Assembly (NCBI RefSeq): GCF_030816855.1
Contig: NZ_JAUSYK010000001.1
Span: 2,666,001 to 2,730,000 of the forward strand
DNA: 64,000 nt
From: Arthrobacter sp. B3I4
GTDB taxonomy: Bacteria > Actinomycetota > Actinomycetes > Actinomycetales > Micrococcaceae
Direction: 5' to 3'
Positions 8,938 through 17,618 of this stretch are shown in pieces. Numbering within the stretch: the stretch's first letter is position 1; each line of letters begins with the position of its first letter. Position numbers and translations under genes: made by a program. The notes under the pieces were generated by a model that had not been told where the DNA came from, did not search any database, and saw only the letters and a program-made list of their open reading frames with translations.

Positions 8938-10419
8938 TTAGTTGCCGGTCAGCTTCTCACGCAGAGCTGCAAGAGCCTCGTCGGAAGCGAGCGTGCCGCC
9001 ACCGGTGTTGGACTCGGCTGCAGCCGGCTCGGAGGAGTAGCTGGTGGTGCCGGAGTCGCTCTCACCGGAGGTTGCAGCGGCAGCGTCGTCGGCAGCGTGC
9101 TGGACAACCTGCTTCTTGTGGGCTTCCCAGCGGGTCTGGGCGTCAGCGTACTGCTGCTCCCAGGCGGCGCGCTGCGTCTCGTAGCCTTCAAGCCACTCGT
9201 TGGACTCCGGGTCGAAGCCCTCCGGGTACTTGTAGTTGCCCTCTTCGTCGTACTCTGCGGCCATGCCGTAGAGAGCCGGATCGAATTCGGTGGAGTCGGC
9301 GTCGACGCCCTCGTTGGCCTGCTTGAGGGACAGCGAGATGCGGCGGCGTTCCAGGTCGATGTCGATGACCTTGACGAACAGCTCGTCGCCAACGGAGACG
9401 ACCTGCTCGGCCAGCTCAACGTGACGCACGGCGAGCTCGGAGATGTGGACCAGGCCTTCGATGCCGTCTTCGACGCGAACGAACGCACCGAACGGAACGA
9501 GCTTGGTGACCTTACCCGGAACAACCTGGCCGAGGGCGTGGGTGCGGGCGAAGGTCTGCCACGGATCTTCCTGCGTAGCCTTGAGCGACAGGGAGACGCG
9601 CTCGCGGTCCAGGTCGACCTCGAGAACCTCGACGGTGACTTCCTGGCCGACTTCGACAACCTCGGACGGGTGGTCGATGTGCTTCCAGGACAGCTCGGAG
9701 ACGTGAACCAGGCCGTCGACGCCGCCCAGGTCCACGAAGGCACCGAAGTTGACGATGGAGGAAACGACGCCGGGACGGACCTGGCCCTTTTCCAGCTTGT
9801 TGAGGAACGTGGAGCGGACCTCGGACTGGGTCTGCTCGAGCCAGGCGCGGCGGGACAGCACAACGTTGTTGCGGTTCTTGTCCAGCTCGATGATCTTGGC
9901 TTCGATCTGCTGACCGATGTACGGAGCGAGGTCGCGCACACGACGCATCTCGACGAGGGATGCGGGCAGGAAGCCGCGCAGGCCGATGTCGAGGATAAGA
10001 CCACCCTTGACAACTTCGATGACGGTACCGGTGACGACACCGTCTTCTTCCTTGACCTTCTCGATGTCGCCCCAGGCGCGCTCGTACTGAGCGCGCTTCT
10101 TGGAGAGGATCAGACGGCCTTCTTTGTCTTCCTTGGTGAGCACCAGGGCTTCGACCTGATCGCCGACGGAGACGACGTCTCCGGGGTCAACGTCGTGCTT
10201 GATGGAAAGCTCGCGGGAGGGAATGACACCTTCGGTCTTGTAACCGATGTCGAGCAGGACTTCATCGCGGTCGACCTTGACGACGGTACCTTCGACGAGG
10301 TCTCCGTCGTTGAAGTACTTGATGGTCGCGTCGACTGCTGCGAGGAAGTCCTCAGCGGTACCGATGTCGTTGATGGCGACTACGGGGGTACCGGGCTTCT
10401 CGGTGGAGGTGATGGTCAT
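8938..10419 (-). CDS. rpsA: 30S ribosomal protein S1
   Basis: S1 binds mRNA at the 30S platform and helps initiation on structured messages. The 493 residues hold four S1 (OB-fold) repeats, as in other actinobacteria: about 40-105, 120-190, 208-278 and 293-365 (for example NFGAFVDLGGVDGLVH in the third and PFGAFVRVEDGIEGLVH in the fourth). An acidic, low-complexity C-terminal tail follows, rich in Ala, Ser and Gly. The ATG at 10419 has GGAG 10 nt upstream. Codon use is strongly biased, as expected of a highly expressed gene. A consensus promoter and a structured leader precede it. Confidence 0.98.
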   Translation of the reverse strand: MTITSTEKPGTPVVAINDIGTAEDFLAAVDATIKYFNDGDLVEGTVVKVDRDEVLLDIGYKTEGVIPSRELSIKHDVDPGDVVSVGDQVEALVLTKEDKEGRLILSKKRAQYERAWGDIEKVKEEDGVVTGTVIEVVKGGLILDIGLRGFLPASLVEMRRVRDLAPYIGQQIEAKIIELDKNRNNVVLSRRAWLEQTQSEVRSTFLNKLEKGQVRPGVVSSIVNFGAFVDLGGVDGLVHVSELSWKHIDHPSEVVEVGQEVTVEVLEVDLDRERVSLSLKATQEDPWQTFARTHALGQVVPGKVTKLVPFGAFVRVEDGIEGLVHISELAVRHVELAEQVVSVGDELFVKVIDIDLERRRISLSLKQANEGVDADSTEFDPALYGMAAEYDEEGNYKYPEGFDPESNEWLEGYETQRAAWEQQYADAQTRWEAHKKQVVQHAADDAAAATSGESDSGTTSYSSEPAAAESNTGGGTLASDEALAALREKLTGN

Positions 10420-10571
10420 GTAGTAGGGGCTCCGTTGTGGATAGTTAGTCGGTCAGGCGGACCGTCACACACGCGTCGGCGACGCGAGTGAAGAACACGG
10501 CGAATCTCAGCGATTCGCCGGGCCATCCTGATTTGTGGATTTGGTTGCGCGCACGTAGTACACGCCCGCTC
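10420..10571 (-). promoter_or_regulatory. rpsA 5' untranslated leader with two hairpins
   Basis: Between the predicted promoter and the rpsA start lie two perfect small hairpins: GGCGAATC/GATTCGCC (10499-10519, 5-nt loop) and CGCGTC/GACGCG (10472-10486, 3-nt loop). A leader of about 145 nt is unusual in this window, where most genes seem to have none. Autogenous control by S1 is known in Escherichia coli; here it is only suggested. Confidence 0.45.
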
Positions 10572-10601
10572 AGTCTAGTCGGATACGACAACGCGGGTCA
10601 A
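10572..10601 (-). promoter_or_regulatory. rpsA promoter (-35 TTGACC, -10 TAGACT)
   Basis: On the minus strand TTGACC (10601-10596) and TAGACT (10577-10572) are separated by 18 bp, a near-consensus housekeeping promoter about 150 bp upstream of the rpsA start. Confidence 0.65.
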
Positions 10602-10662
10602 AGCGCGCCGGGCCGCTGCGGGGGCGTCACCGCCGCGCCCGGGGCCACGCGAACCGCTGCCG

Positions 10663-11949
10663 CTAAAAGTGCGTGAGGCAGTGTGCCGGGCGTTCGACCG
10701 CGAACATCCCGGCAGCGCGGAACGCCGCACCGGCTGACTTCTCATGAAGCCGCCCGGAAGCGGCCAGTGTGGCCGGGTGCACGCCGCCAAGGTACATCGA
10801 GGACAACGCTGCCACATCCAGCTCAAGGTCAACCTCAGCGTCGCGGTCTTCCGTGACGACGCCGGCACCCCGGACGACGTCCAGGGCGAACGTCCCACCC
10901 GTCAGGCCGAGCGGATCCGACACTTTCAGCACCAGCCGGCCGTCGACCGGGTAGTAGCGGGCCGCCAGGGCCTTCTGCACATCCAGGATCCGCAGCCAGA
11001 GCATGTCGCGCGACGCCGAGGCGTCCACGCAGCGCGGATCCTTGAGGGCCCACGGCAGCGGGTCGTCCACGGGCGCCTCCTCCCAGGTGACGCGCTCCAC
11101 CAGATCGATGGCGCCGAGGTACTGCCACAGTTCCAGGTACGCCGCGCGGGTGGCGGCGACCAGGTCGATCACCTCCATCGTGTACGGGGTGCTGGCCCAG
11201 CCGCCGAACTTGTAGGACACGTAGCCGTCGACGGCGCCGTCGGGGCCGTAGTGCAGCGCCACCTTGACCTTCGTGTCCTCGCCGTCGTCCCTGCTGATGG
11301 ACCCCGAAGCGAACTGCCGGTAGAACTCGTGCCTGCCGATGGAGCCCGGCGTCAGCCGGTGCAGGCGGTCGAAGACCAGCGGTGCCAGCTCCAGCAGCAC
11401 CTTGGGATCGGCCACCTCGACGCTGCCGGCCGGGGTGTGGTCCAGGACGAAGCGGGCACTGGTGTCGACCTTGATCGACTGCTCGGAGGTTGCGACGCCG
11501 TATCCGAAGCGGCCATAAATGGACGCCTCCGACGCGGTGAGGGCTGCCATGGCGAGGCCCTCCTGCCGTGCGAGGCCAAGTTCCTCAGCCATCATCCGCC
11601 GCAGCAACCCGCGGCGGCGGTGGGAGGTACGCACCGTCACGGCGGTCACGAGCCGGGTGTCAAGCAACCGGCCGAAGCCGACGTTCAGCGTCTTGTCCAG
11701 CGTGCCGAACGTCGCCACCGGTATGTCGGCGTGGAGTGCGTGCTCTGCGACCGGCCCGGTCTGATAAACGCCGGTCATCACCCGCCCGTCCGCGCGCTGC
11801 ATCTCAAGGCCCCGGTCCACCCGCTCCTCGCTGCGGCGGGCGTCGTGGAAGCCGAAGGCCACGGCGCGCATCCAGGCGACGGACGCCGGGTACGACGGGT
11901 CGTCCTTGGCCGCAGGTTTGAACCGCCGGACTTCGTACTGCTCTGCCAC
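10663..11949 (-). CDS. Eis-like GNAT acetyltransferase with sterol-carrier-like C-terminal domain
   Basis: Protein of 428 residues with the three-part Eis architecture: an N-terminal GNAT domain (acetyl-CoA loop TVRTSHRRRGLLRRMM), a second GNAT-like domain (VDGYVSYKFGGW region), and a C-terminal SCP2-like domain (DGRLVLKVSDPLGLTGGTF). Mycobacterial Eis acetylates aminoglycosides and proteins; a similar N-acetyltransferase activity is inferred here. The open frame extends 59 codons upstream into polA, but GTG 11949 is preferred because GGGAGAAG stands just before it and the domain begins there. The gene is 28 bases downstream of polA on the same strand. Confidence 0.88.
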   Translation of the reverse strand: MAEQYEVRRFKPAAKDDPSYPASVAWMRAVAFGFHDARRSEERVDRGLEMQRADGRVMTGVYQTGPVAEHALHADIPVATFGTLDKTLNVGFGRLLDTRLVTAVTVRTSHRRRGLLRRMMAEELGLARQEGLAMAALTASEASIYGRFGYGVATSEQSIKVDTSARFVLDHTPAGSVEVADPKVLLELAPLVFDRLHRLTPGSIGRHEFYRQFASGSISRDDGEDTKVKVALHYGPDGAVDGYVSYKFGGWASTPYTMEVIDLVAATRAAYLELWQYLGAIDLVERVTWEEAPVDDPLPWALKDPRCVDASASRDMLWLRILDVQKALAARYYPVDGRLVLKVSDPLGLTGGTFALDVVRGAGVVTEDRDAEVDLELDVAALSSMYLGGVHPATLAASGRLHEKSAGAAFRAAGMFAVERPAHCLTHF

Positions 11950-11977
11950 GTGCTTCTCCCCCAAGGAATGTCGTTGG

Positions 11978-14806
11978 TTAGTGCCCGGCCTCGTACCAGC
12001 TGGTGCCGATACCGATCTGGACTTCAAGCGGAACCGACAGCTGCGCTGCGGCGCCCATCTGCTCCGTGACGAGCCGCTCGACCGTCTCTCGTTCGCCCTC
12101 GGCGACTTCGAGGACCAGTTCATCATGGACCTGCAGCAGCATCCGCGATTTCAGCCCCTGTTCGGCCAGCGCGCCGGCCACGCCGAGCATGGCCCGTTTG
12201 ATGATGTCAGCGGCGGACCCCTGGATCGGCGAGTTCAGGGCAATGCGCTCCGCGTTCTCGCGCAGCTGCCGGTCGGTGCTCGTCAGGTCTGGCAGGTAGC
12301 GCCGTCGTCCCTCGATGGTGGCGGTGTAACCGTCGATCCTGGCCTGCTCCACGACACCGCGGAGGTAGTCGCGGACGGCGCCGAACCGGTCGAAGTAGTC
12401 CTTCATCAGGGTCCGCGCCTCGTCAACGGAAATCTCCAGCTGCTTGGACAGGCCGAAGGAGGTCAGGCCGTAGGCGAGGCCGTAGGACATGGCCTTGACC
12501 TTGGAGCGCATGGCGCTGGTGACCTGGTCGGTGGGCACGTGGAAGATATTCGAGCCCACGAACCGGTGCAGGTCTTCGCCGTCCTTGTACGCCTGGATCA
12601 GGCCGGCGTCGCCGGAGAGGTGGGCCATGATGCGCATTTCAATCTGCGAATAGTCCGCGGACAGCAGGCACTCGTAGCCCTCGCTGACGACGAAAATACC
12701 GCGGACCCGGCGGCCTTCCTCACTGCGGATCGGGATGTTCTGCAGGTTGGGATTGTTGGAGGAGATCCGGCCCGTGGCTGCAACGTTCTGCGCGTAGGTG
12801 GTGTGGATCCGGCCGTCTTCGGTGACGGATTTCTTCAGCGACTCCAGCATCTGGCGCAGCTTGGATGATTCCCGGTGCGCCATCAGCTGGACGAGGAACT
12901 CGTGCCCGGTCTTTTCCAGCAGGTTCTTGAGCGAGGCGGCGTCGGTGGTGTAACCGGACTTGATTTTCTTCGTCTTGGGCAGCTGCAGCTCCTCGAACAG
13001 GACTGTCTGCAGTTGCTTGGGCGAACCGAGGTTCACCTCGTGCCCGATCGCGGCGAAGGCCTGCTCGCGGGCGTTGTCGATGACCTTGGCGAGGTCCGAG
13101 AGCTGCTCGTCCATCCGCGGCATATCGATGCCGATACCGGCGAGTTCCATGCCGGCAAGGACCCGGCTGACCGGCAGTTCCAGGGTGGTCAGCAGGTCCT
13201 GGGCCTTGCGGTCCTTGAGCTCGGATTCGAAGTAACGGCTGAGGGCCTGCACGACGGCGGCGACGTGGACCAGCTCGCCCGCGGCGGCGGCGTCGTCGCC
13301 GTCGAACGTCAGCTCAAGTTGCCCGGCCTTCGCGACCTCCTTGGAGATGCCGATGTTGAGGTGGTGCTGCGCCAGTTCGGCGAGTTCGTAGCTGCGGCGG
13401 TCGGGCTGGATGAGGTAGCCCGAGATGGACGTGTCATCAACTACGCCCTCCAGCGCCAGTCCGCGGCTGGACAACGCTTTCAGGGCCCCTTTGTAGCCGT
13501 GCATGACCTTGGCCGCACCGGCATCCCGCAGCCAGTCGGCGAGGACGTTCTCGGCGGCAGCATCCTGGCTTGCGAGGTCGATGTAGGCCGCACCGTTGTC
13601 GTGGACGATAGCCAGCGCGGCGGCGTCCTCGACTATCCGGCCCGGCACCAGGTCGACGGCGACAGCGCAGCGCAGCCCGGCGCCGGTCTCGAGGAAAGCG
13701 CGCAGCTCGGCGGCGTCCTGCGGCGTGACAAAGTCAGGGATGTCGAGGGTCTCCCGCTCAGCTTCCGTGACTTCACTGCCGTAAAGGTCGAAAAGCCTGG
13801 TCCGGATGGTCTTGAATTCAAGTTCGTCAAAGAGTTGCTCGAGCGCGGCCTCGTCCGGCCGCGGATCCGCGAGGTCCTCCAGCGTGACGGGCAGGTCGAG
13901 GTCGGTGCGGAGCCTATTGAGCCGCCGGTTGCGCTTGACGTCCTCGACGTTTTCGCGGAGGGCATCCCCGACCTTCCCGCCGATGGCGTCCAGGTTTTCC
14001 AACACCCCCTCCAGACCGCCGTACAGGTTGATCCACTTCGCCGCCGTTTTGGGCCCGACGCCGGGGACGCCCGGAAGGTTGTCCGCGCTCTCGCCCACCA
14101 GGGCGGCGAGGTCGGAGTACTGGGCCGGGCTGACGAAGTACTTCTCCTGGATGGCCTCGGCGTCCATCCGCGGGATGTCGCTGACGCCCTTCCGTGGATA
14201 GAGCACGAACACGTTGTCGGTGATCAGCTGGAAGGCGTCGCGGTCGCCGGAGACCAGCAACACTTCAAAGCCGGCCTTCTCACCCTGGGCGGCGAGCGTG
14301 GCCAGAATGTCGTCGGCTTCCCAGCCGGGCAACTTGATGGTCTTGATGCCCCACGCCGTCATGACCTTGTCGATCAGGTCGATCTGTCCGCTCATCTCCC
14401 GCGGGGTCTCGTTGCGGCCGCCCTTGTAGCCGTCGTACTCGGCCTTCCGGTGCGTGGTCTCATCCGACACGTCGAAGGCCACCGCCACGTGCGTCGGTTT
14501 CTGTTCCTTGATCAGGTTGATCAGCATCGACGTGAAGCCGTGGATGGCGTTGGTGTGCTGCCCGTTGGCGGTCGAGAATTTGTCTGCCGGAAGCGCGAAG
14601 AAGGCACGGAAGGCCATCGAGTGCCCGTCCAGCACCAGCAGGCGCGGCTGGTCGGTGATCGGAATGACGGGTGCCTCTGTGGCGGAAACCGGCTCCGCCC
14701 GGCGGGGGCTTCCGGGACGCTTCGCCGGGGGCGCCGCCTCCGGTTCCGGTGCCGGAAGGGTGTCCACTGCGGATCGGGAAGGGGCCGGTTTGGTAGTTTC
14801 GCTCAC
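11978..14806 (-). CDS. polA: DNA polymerase I
   Basis: Repair and Okazaki-fragment polymerase of 942 residues. The N-terminal 5'-3' nuclease domain starts at LLVLDGHSMAFRAFFAL and includes the GWEADDILATLA block. A central exonuclease-like domain appears to lack the DxE metal residues, so proofreading is doubtful, as in related actinobacteria. The polymerase domain shows motif A (DYSQIEMRIMAH), motif B (KAMSYGLAYGL) and motif C (VHDELVLEV). GTG 14806 is chosen because TAGGCT lies 7 nt upstream; an in-frame ATG at 14827 would overlap the divergent thioesterase start. An Ala/Pro-rich leader of about 50 residues precedes the nuclease domain. Confidence 0.97.
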   Translation of the reverse strand: MSETTKPAPSRSAVDTLPAPEPEAAPPAKRPGSPRRAEPVSATEAPVIPITDQPRLLVLDGHSMAFRAFFALPADKFSTANGQHTNAIHGFTSMLINLIKEQKPTHVAVAFDVSDETTHRKAEYDGYKGGRNETPREMSGQIDLIDKVMTAWGIKTIKLPGWEADDILATLAAQGEKAGFEVLLVSGDRDAFQLITDNVFVLYPRKGVSDIPRMDAEAIQEKYFVSPAQYSDLAALVGESADNLPGVPGVGPKTAAKWINLYGGLEGVLENLDAIGGKVGDALRENVEDVKRNRRLNRLRTDLDLPVTLEDLADPRPDEAALEQLFDELEFKTIRTRLFDLYGSEVTEAERETLDIPDFVTPQDAAELRAFLETGAGLRCAVAVDLVPGRIVEDAAALAIVHDNGAAYIDLASQDAAAENVLADWLRDAGAAKVMHGYKGALKALSSRGLALEGVVDDTSISGYLIQPDRRSYELAELAQHHLNIGISKEVAKAGQLELTFDGDDAAAAGELVHVAAVVQALSRYFESELKDRKAQDLLTTLELPVSRVLAGMELAGIGIDMPRMDEQLSDLAKVIDNAREQAFAAIGHEVNLGSPKQLQTVLFEELQLPKTKKIKSGYTTDAASLKNLLEKTGHEFLVQLMAHRESSKLRQMLESLKKSVTEDGRIHTTYAQNVAATGRISSNNPNLQNIPIRSEEGRRVRGIFVVSEGYECLLSADYSQIEMRIMAHLSGDAGLIQAYKDGEDLHRFVGSNIFHVPTDQVTSAMRSKVKAMSYGLAYGLTSFGLSKQLEISVDEARTLMKDYFDRFGAVRDYLRGVVEQARIDGYTATIEGRRRYLPDLTSTDRQLRENAERIALNSPIQGSAADIIKRAMLGVAGALAEQGLKSRMLLQVHDELVLEVAEGERETVERLVTEQMGAAAQLSVPLEVQIGIGTSWYEAGH

Positions 14807-14813
14807 AGGTGCC

Positions 14814-14819
14814 AGCCTA
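14814..14819 (-). promoter_or_regulatory. leaderless -10 hexamer of polA
   Basis: TAGGCT on the minus strand, 7 nt before the GTG at 14806. Only 19 bp separate that codon from the divergent thioesterase ATG. Confidence 0.45.
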
Positions 14820-14825
14820 GTTCCC

Positions 14826-15302
14826 ATGATCGACAATTTCACGCCCGCCCCGTTCGCCGCCGAACTGGAAGCCGCCGGTGTACCCCCGGAACTGCACGAC
14901 TGGCTGGGCCGGATGGGTGTCGGCGCCCTGGTGGTGAAGATGGGGATCCGCTTCCTGGAAATGAGCCCGGAGCGCACGGTGGCGACCATGCCCGTGGAGG
15001 GCAACACGCAGGTGGCCGGGATTCTGCACGGCGGCGCCCACGTGGTGCTGGCCGAAACCCTGGGGTCGTTCGCCGCCGGCATGCATGCCGGACCCGGGCG
15101 GCAGGCGCTGGGCGTCGACGTCGGTGCGACGCATCACCGCGCCATCGCCTCCGGCACCGTGACGGGCACCTGCACGGCCATCCATCTGGGGCGCACGCTG
15201 ACCACCCACGAAATTGTTATGACCGATGAGCAGGGCCGCCGGTTGTCCACGGCGCGGATCACCAACATGCTCCGCGATGTGACTCAGCAGCCAGTCAAGT
15301 AG
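14826..15302 (+). CDS. PaaI-type hotdog-fold thioesterase
   Basis: Hotdog-fold acyl-CoA thioesterase of 158 residues. The family core is clear: GILHGGAHVVLAETLGSFAA (about residues 59-78), where the HGG loop and the following acidic residue form the active site. Members hydrolyse aromatic or hydroxynaphthoyl-CoA esters, for example in menaquinone synthesis or phenylacetate breakdown; the substrate here is not resolved. The ATG at 14826 gives the normal length and starts a few bases from the divergent polA. Its promoter must lie inside the polA 5' region. Confidence 0.88.
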   Translation: MIDNFTPAPFAAELEAAGVPPELHDWLGRMGVGALVVKMGIRFLEMSPERTVATMPVEGNTQVAGILHGGAHVVLAETLGSFAAGMHAGPGRQALGVDVGATHHRAIASGTVTGTCTAIHLGRTLTTHEIVMTDEQGRRLSTARITNMLRDVTQQPVK

Positions 15303-15341
15303 GGCAGCCAGTTAAGTAGGGCCAGGCAAGTAGGGCCAGGC
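15297..15341. repeat. triplicated AAGTAGGGC repeat at the thioesterase stop
   Basis: AAGTAGGGCCAGGC occurs at 15314-15327 and 15328-15341, and a variant beginning AAGTAGGGC at 15297 contains the gene's own Lys-stop codons. It looks like slippage duplication of the gene end; no role is seen. Confidence 0.7.
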
Positions 15342-15369
15342 GGCCAGCCGGAGCGCCGGCGGGGCCCGC

Positions 15370-15918
15370 TCAGGAACGGCCGGGGAAGCGGTACCGGAGT
15401 TCGACGATGCCGCGGCCCATGGTCCGTGAGGCGAGCAGCTCCAGCGGCGCGGTCGGCCCGGCGAGGGGCAGCAGCGGCTTGCCGGCCCCCAGAACCACGG
15501 GAATGACCGAGAGGATCAGCTCCCCCAGCAGCCCGGCGTCGGCGAACTGCGCGGCGAGGACTCCCCCGCCCACGACCCAGACGTTCCTGCCGTTCGCCGC
15601 CTCCGTCAGGTCCTCGGCGAACTCCGGCACCGGGCCGCGGACAAAGGTGATGTCCGTGCCGTTCGGGGCGGCGAGTTCGTGGTGCGTGAAGACCCAGCAG
15701 GGAGTGCCGTGGTACGGCCACGCACCGGCGGCGTGTTCTGCCAGCCAGGCGTAGGTTTCGCCGCCCATCACGATGCAGCCGACGTCGGCCAGGAAGGAAT
15801 CGTAGCTTTCCTTCCCGCCGGCGAAACCGTCGAACTGGAGCAGCCAGTCGAGGTTGTCGTCCGGGGTGGCGATGAAGCCGTCCAGGGAGGCCGCGACGAA
15901 GTACTGGAAACCAGGCAT
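15370..15918 (-). CDS. dihydrofolate reductase / RibD C-terminal family protein
   Basis: Protein of 182 residues with the DHFR-like fold of the RibD C-terminal family. VAASLDGFIA at the N-terminus, the GCIVMGGETYAWL helix, VWVVGGGVLAAQF (NADPH loop) and the terminal LRYRF strand are all present. Such stand-alone proteins are probable NADPH-dependent reductases of unknown substrate. The ATG at 15918 was chosen because TACGCT stands 6 nt upstream and the fold begins at once; a longer open frame adds ten residues. It converges with the thioesterase. Confidence 0.85.
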   Translation of the reverse strand: MPGFQYFVAASLDGFIATPDDNLDWLLQFDGFAGGKESYDSFLADVGCIVMGGETYAWLAEHAAGAWPYHGTPCWVFTHHELAAPNGTDITFVRGPVPEFAEDLTEAANGRNVWVVGGGVLAAQFADAGLLGELILSVIPVVLGAGKPLLPLAGPTAPLELLASRTMGRGIVELRYRFPGRS

Positions 15919-15924
15919 GGCCAC

Positions 15925-15930
15925 AGCGTA
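15925..15930 (-). promoter_or_regulatory. leaderless -10 hexamer of the DHFR-like gene
   Basis: TACGCT on the minus strand followed by GTGGCC and then ATG at 15918; it fits the TANNNT-N6-start pattern and decides between two possible starts. Confidence 0.5.
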
Positions 15931-15972
15931 GCCAGTCCCGGCTGTCATTCCCAGAGCCGCGCTGCGGGCAGC

Positions 15973-16194
15973 CTATTTACTGAAGTACGGAATGATCAGG
16001 TACAGCCCGAAGAGCACCGCGAGGCCGCAGAGGCCGAAGCAGAGGTAGGAAAGCGGCCGGATCCATCCGGGCTGGGCGGTCCGCGTATCGCCGGCGATGG
16101 CGGTGAGCCGGACCCCCAGTGCGTAGAGAACGGTGACGGTAACCGCGGCAAGGAGGGTAGACCCCGCTACCAGGACGAGTTCAAGCCATTTCAT
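15973..16194 (-). CDS. small two-helix membrane protein coupled to the phosphate transporter
   Basis: Protein of 73 residues with two clear membrane segments (about 4-26 and 48-68) joined by a short polar loop; no known domain was recognised. Its ATG (16194-16192) overlaps the stop of the PiT gene in an ATGA, so it is almost certainly translated with the transporter. This tight link suggests an accessory or stabilising subunit, which is inference from position alone. Confidence 0.75.
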   Translation of the reverse strand: MKWLELVLVAGSTLLAAVTVTVLYALGVRLTAIAGDTRTAQPGWIRPLSYLCFGLCGLAVLFGLYLIIPYFSK

Positions 16195-17402
16195 TTCCGG
16201 CCACCCTTGGATTTGTTGTTGCGGCTGACCGCCGCTGCCTTCTTCTTCGCGAACCGGATCGCCTGGCCTGCCTCTTCAACCTCGACGGCGTTGTGGTGGC
16301 CGACATGGGACTTCCGGGAAGCGACGAACATGTAGACCACCGCTGCTGTGCCGGCGACGGCGGCAATGATGAATCCGGCAGTCCCGGTCTGGACCAGCAG
16401 CGCCGTCAGGGCGCCGACGATTCCGGCGGCCGGAAGGGTGAAGAGCCATCCCACCACGATTTTCCGGGCGGTGCCCCAGCGGACTGTGGTGCCGCGGCGG
16501 CCCATTCCGGAACCGATGACCGAGCCTGACGCCACGTGGGTGGTCGAGAGGGCAAAGCCGAGGTGGGAGGAGGCCAGAATGGCGGCGGCCGTGCTGGTTT
16601 CGGCGGCGAACCCCTGGGCCGGTTTGACCTCGGTGAGGCCCGAACCCATAGTCCGGATAATCCGCCAGCCGCCGGAGTAGGTGCCGACCGCGATGGCCAG
16701 GGCACAGGCGGCGATGACCCAGAGCTGCGGGCCGGAGCCGGGCGCCTGGCTGCCGGCCGAAATCAGGACCAGGGTGATGATGCCCATGGTCTTTTGAGCG
16801 TCGTTCGTGCCGTGCGCGAGGGCCACGAGGCTGGACGTGAAGACCTGGCCGGTGCGGAAGCCGCCGCGTTTCTGCGTGAGTTTGCTGCCGGTCTCCGGGT
16901 CATGGCGGGAGGTCAGTGCGTAGGCCAGCCTGGTGCACACGTACGCCGCTGTGGCCGCGATGACCGGGGCGAAGACGGCCGGAAGGAGAACCTTCTGCAC
17001 CACGGAGATGAAGTTCACCGAGTGCAGGCCGATGCCGGCGATGGCGGCACCGATGAGCCCGCCGAAGAGGGCGTGCGAGGAGCTGGAGGGAAGACCCTTC
17101 AGCCAGGTGATCATGTTCCAGAGGATGGCGCCCATCAGGCCGGCGAAGATAATGGCCGGGGTGATTTGGACGCCGTCGGAACCTTCCCGGATGATTCCGC
17201 CGGAAACGGTCTTCGCAACTTCGGTGGAGAGGAACGCCCCGACCAGGTTGAGCACCGCCGCGAGGGCGACGGCCGTCTTCGGTTTGATGGCACCGGTGGC
17301 GATGGGGGTAGCCATCGCGTTGGCGGTGTCATGGAATCCGTTAGTGAAGTCAAAAAACAGCGCCAGCGTTATAACCAGCGCCACCATTACGGTGATTTCC
17401 AC
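16191..17402 (-). CDS. pit: PiT-family inorganic phosphate transporter
   Basis: Secondary transporter of 403 residues that takes up phosphate, usually as a metal-phosphate complex, by proton symport. Both halves carry the PiT signature: DFTNGFHDTANAMATPIATG near the N-terminus and LAHGTNDAQKTMG after the middle loop. About ten hydrophobic segments are visible, with a hydrophilic centre (RHDPETGSKLTQKRGG) and a basic C-terminal tail. The ATG at 17402 follows a 216-bp upstream gap. The small membrane gene downstream overlaps by four bases. Confidence 0.93.
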   Translation of the reverse strand: MEITVMVALVITLALFFDFTNGFHDTANAMATPIATGAIKPKTAVALAAVLNLVGAFLSTEVAKTVSGGIIREGSDGVQITPAIIFAGLMGAILWNMITWLKGLPSSSSHALFGGLIGAAIAGIGLHSVNFISVVQKVLLPAVFAPVIAATAAYVCTRLAYALTSRHDPETGSKLTQKRGGFRTGQVFTSSLVALAHGTNDAQKTMGIITLVLISAGSQAPGSGPQLWVIAACALAIAVGTYSGGWRIIRTMGSGLTEVKPAQGFAAETSTAAAILASSHLGFALSTTHVASGSVIGSGMGRRGTTVRWGTARKIVVGWLFTLPAAGIVGALTALLVQTGTAGFIIAAVAGTAAVVYMFVASRKSHVGHHNAVEVEEAGQAIRFAKKKAAAVSRNNKSKGGRK

Positions 17403-17618
17403 CTGTTGCCCAATCTGCAGAGTCGACGGTCAGCAGTTTCATCCCCGTGGCGGCCTTGTTGGGTCTGTTCATCCGTTGTTAAGGCGGAGTCACTTTCGCC
17501 GTACACCAAAGCTGTCTGAAACCCTATCGATCGTACGCGGGAAAGGGGGCAGGGCAAAACATGGTGTGCTGCACCACGGGCGACGGGCGGCCGGCCGGAG
17601 ACGGCCTGGTCAGTGGGC

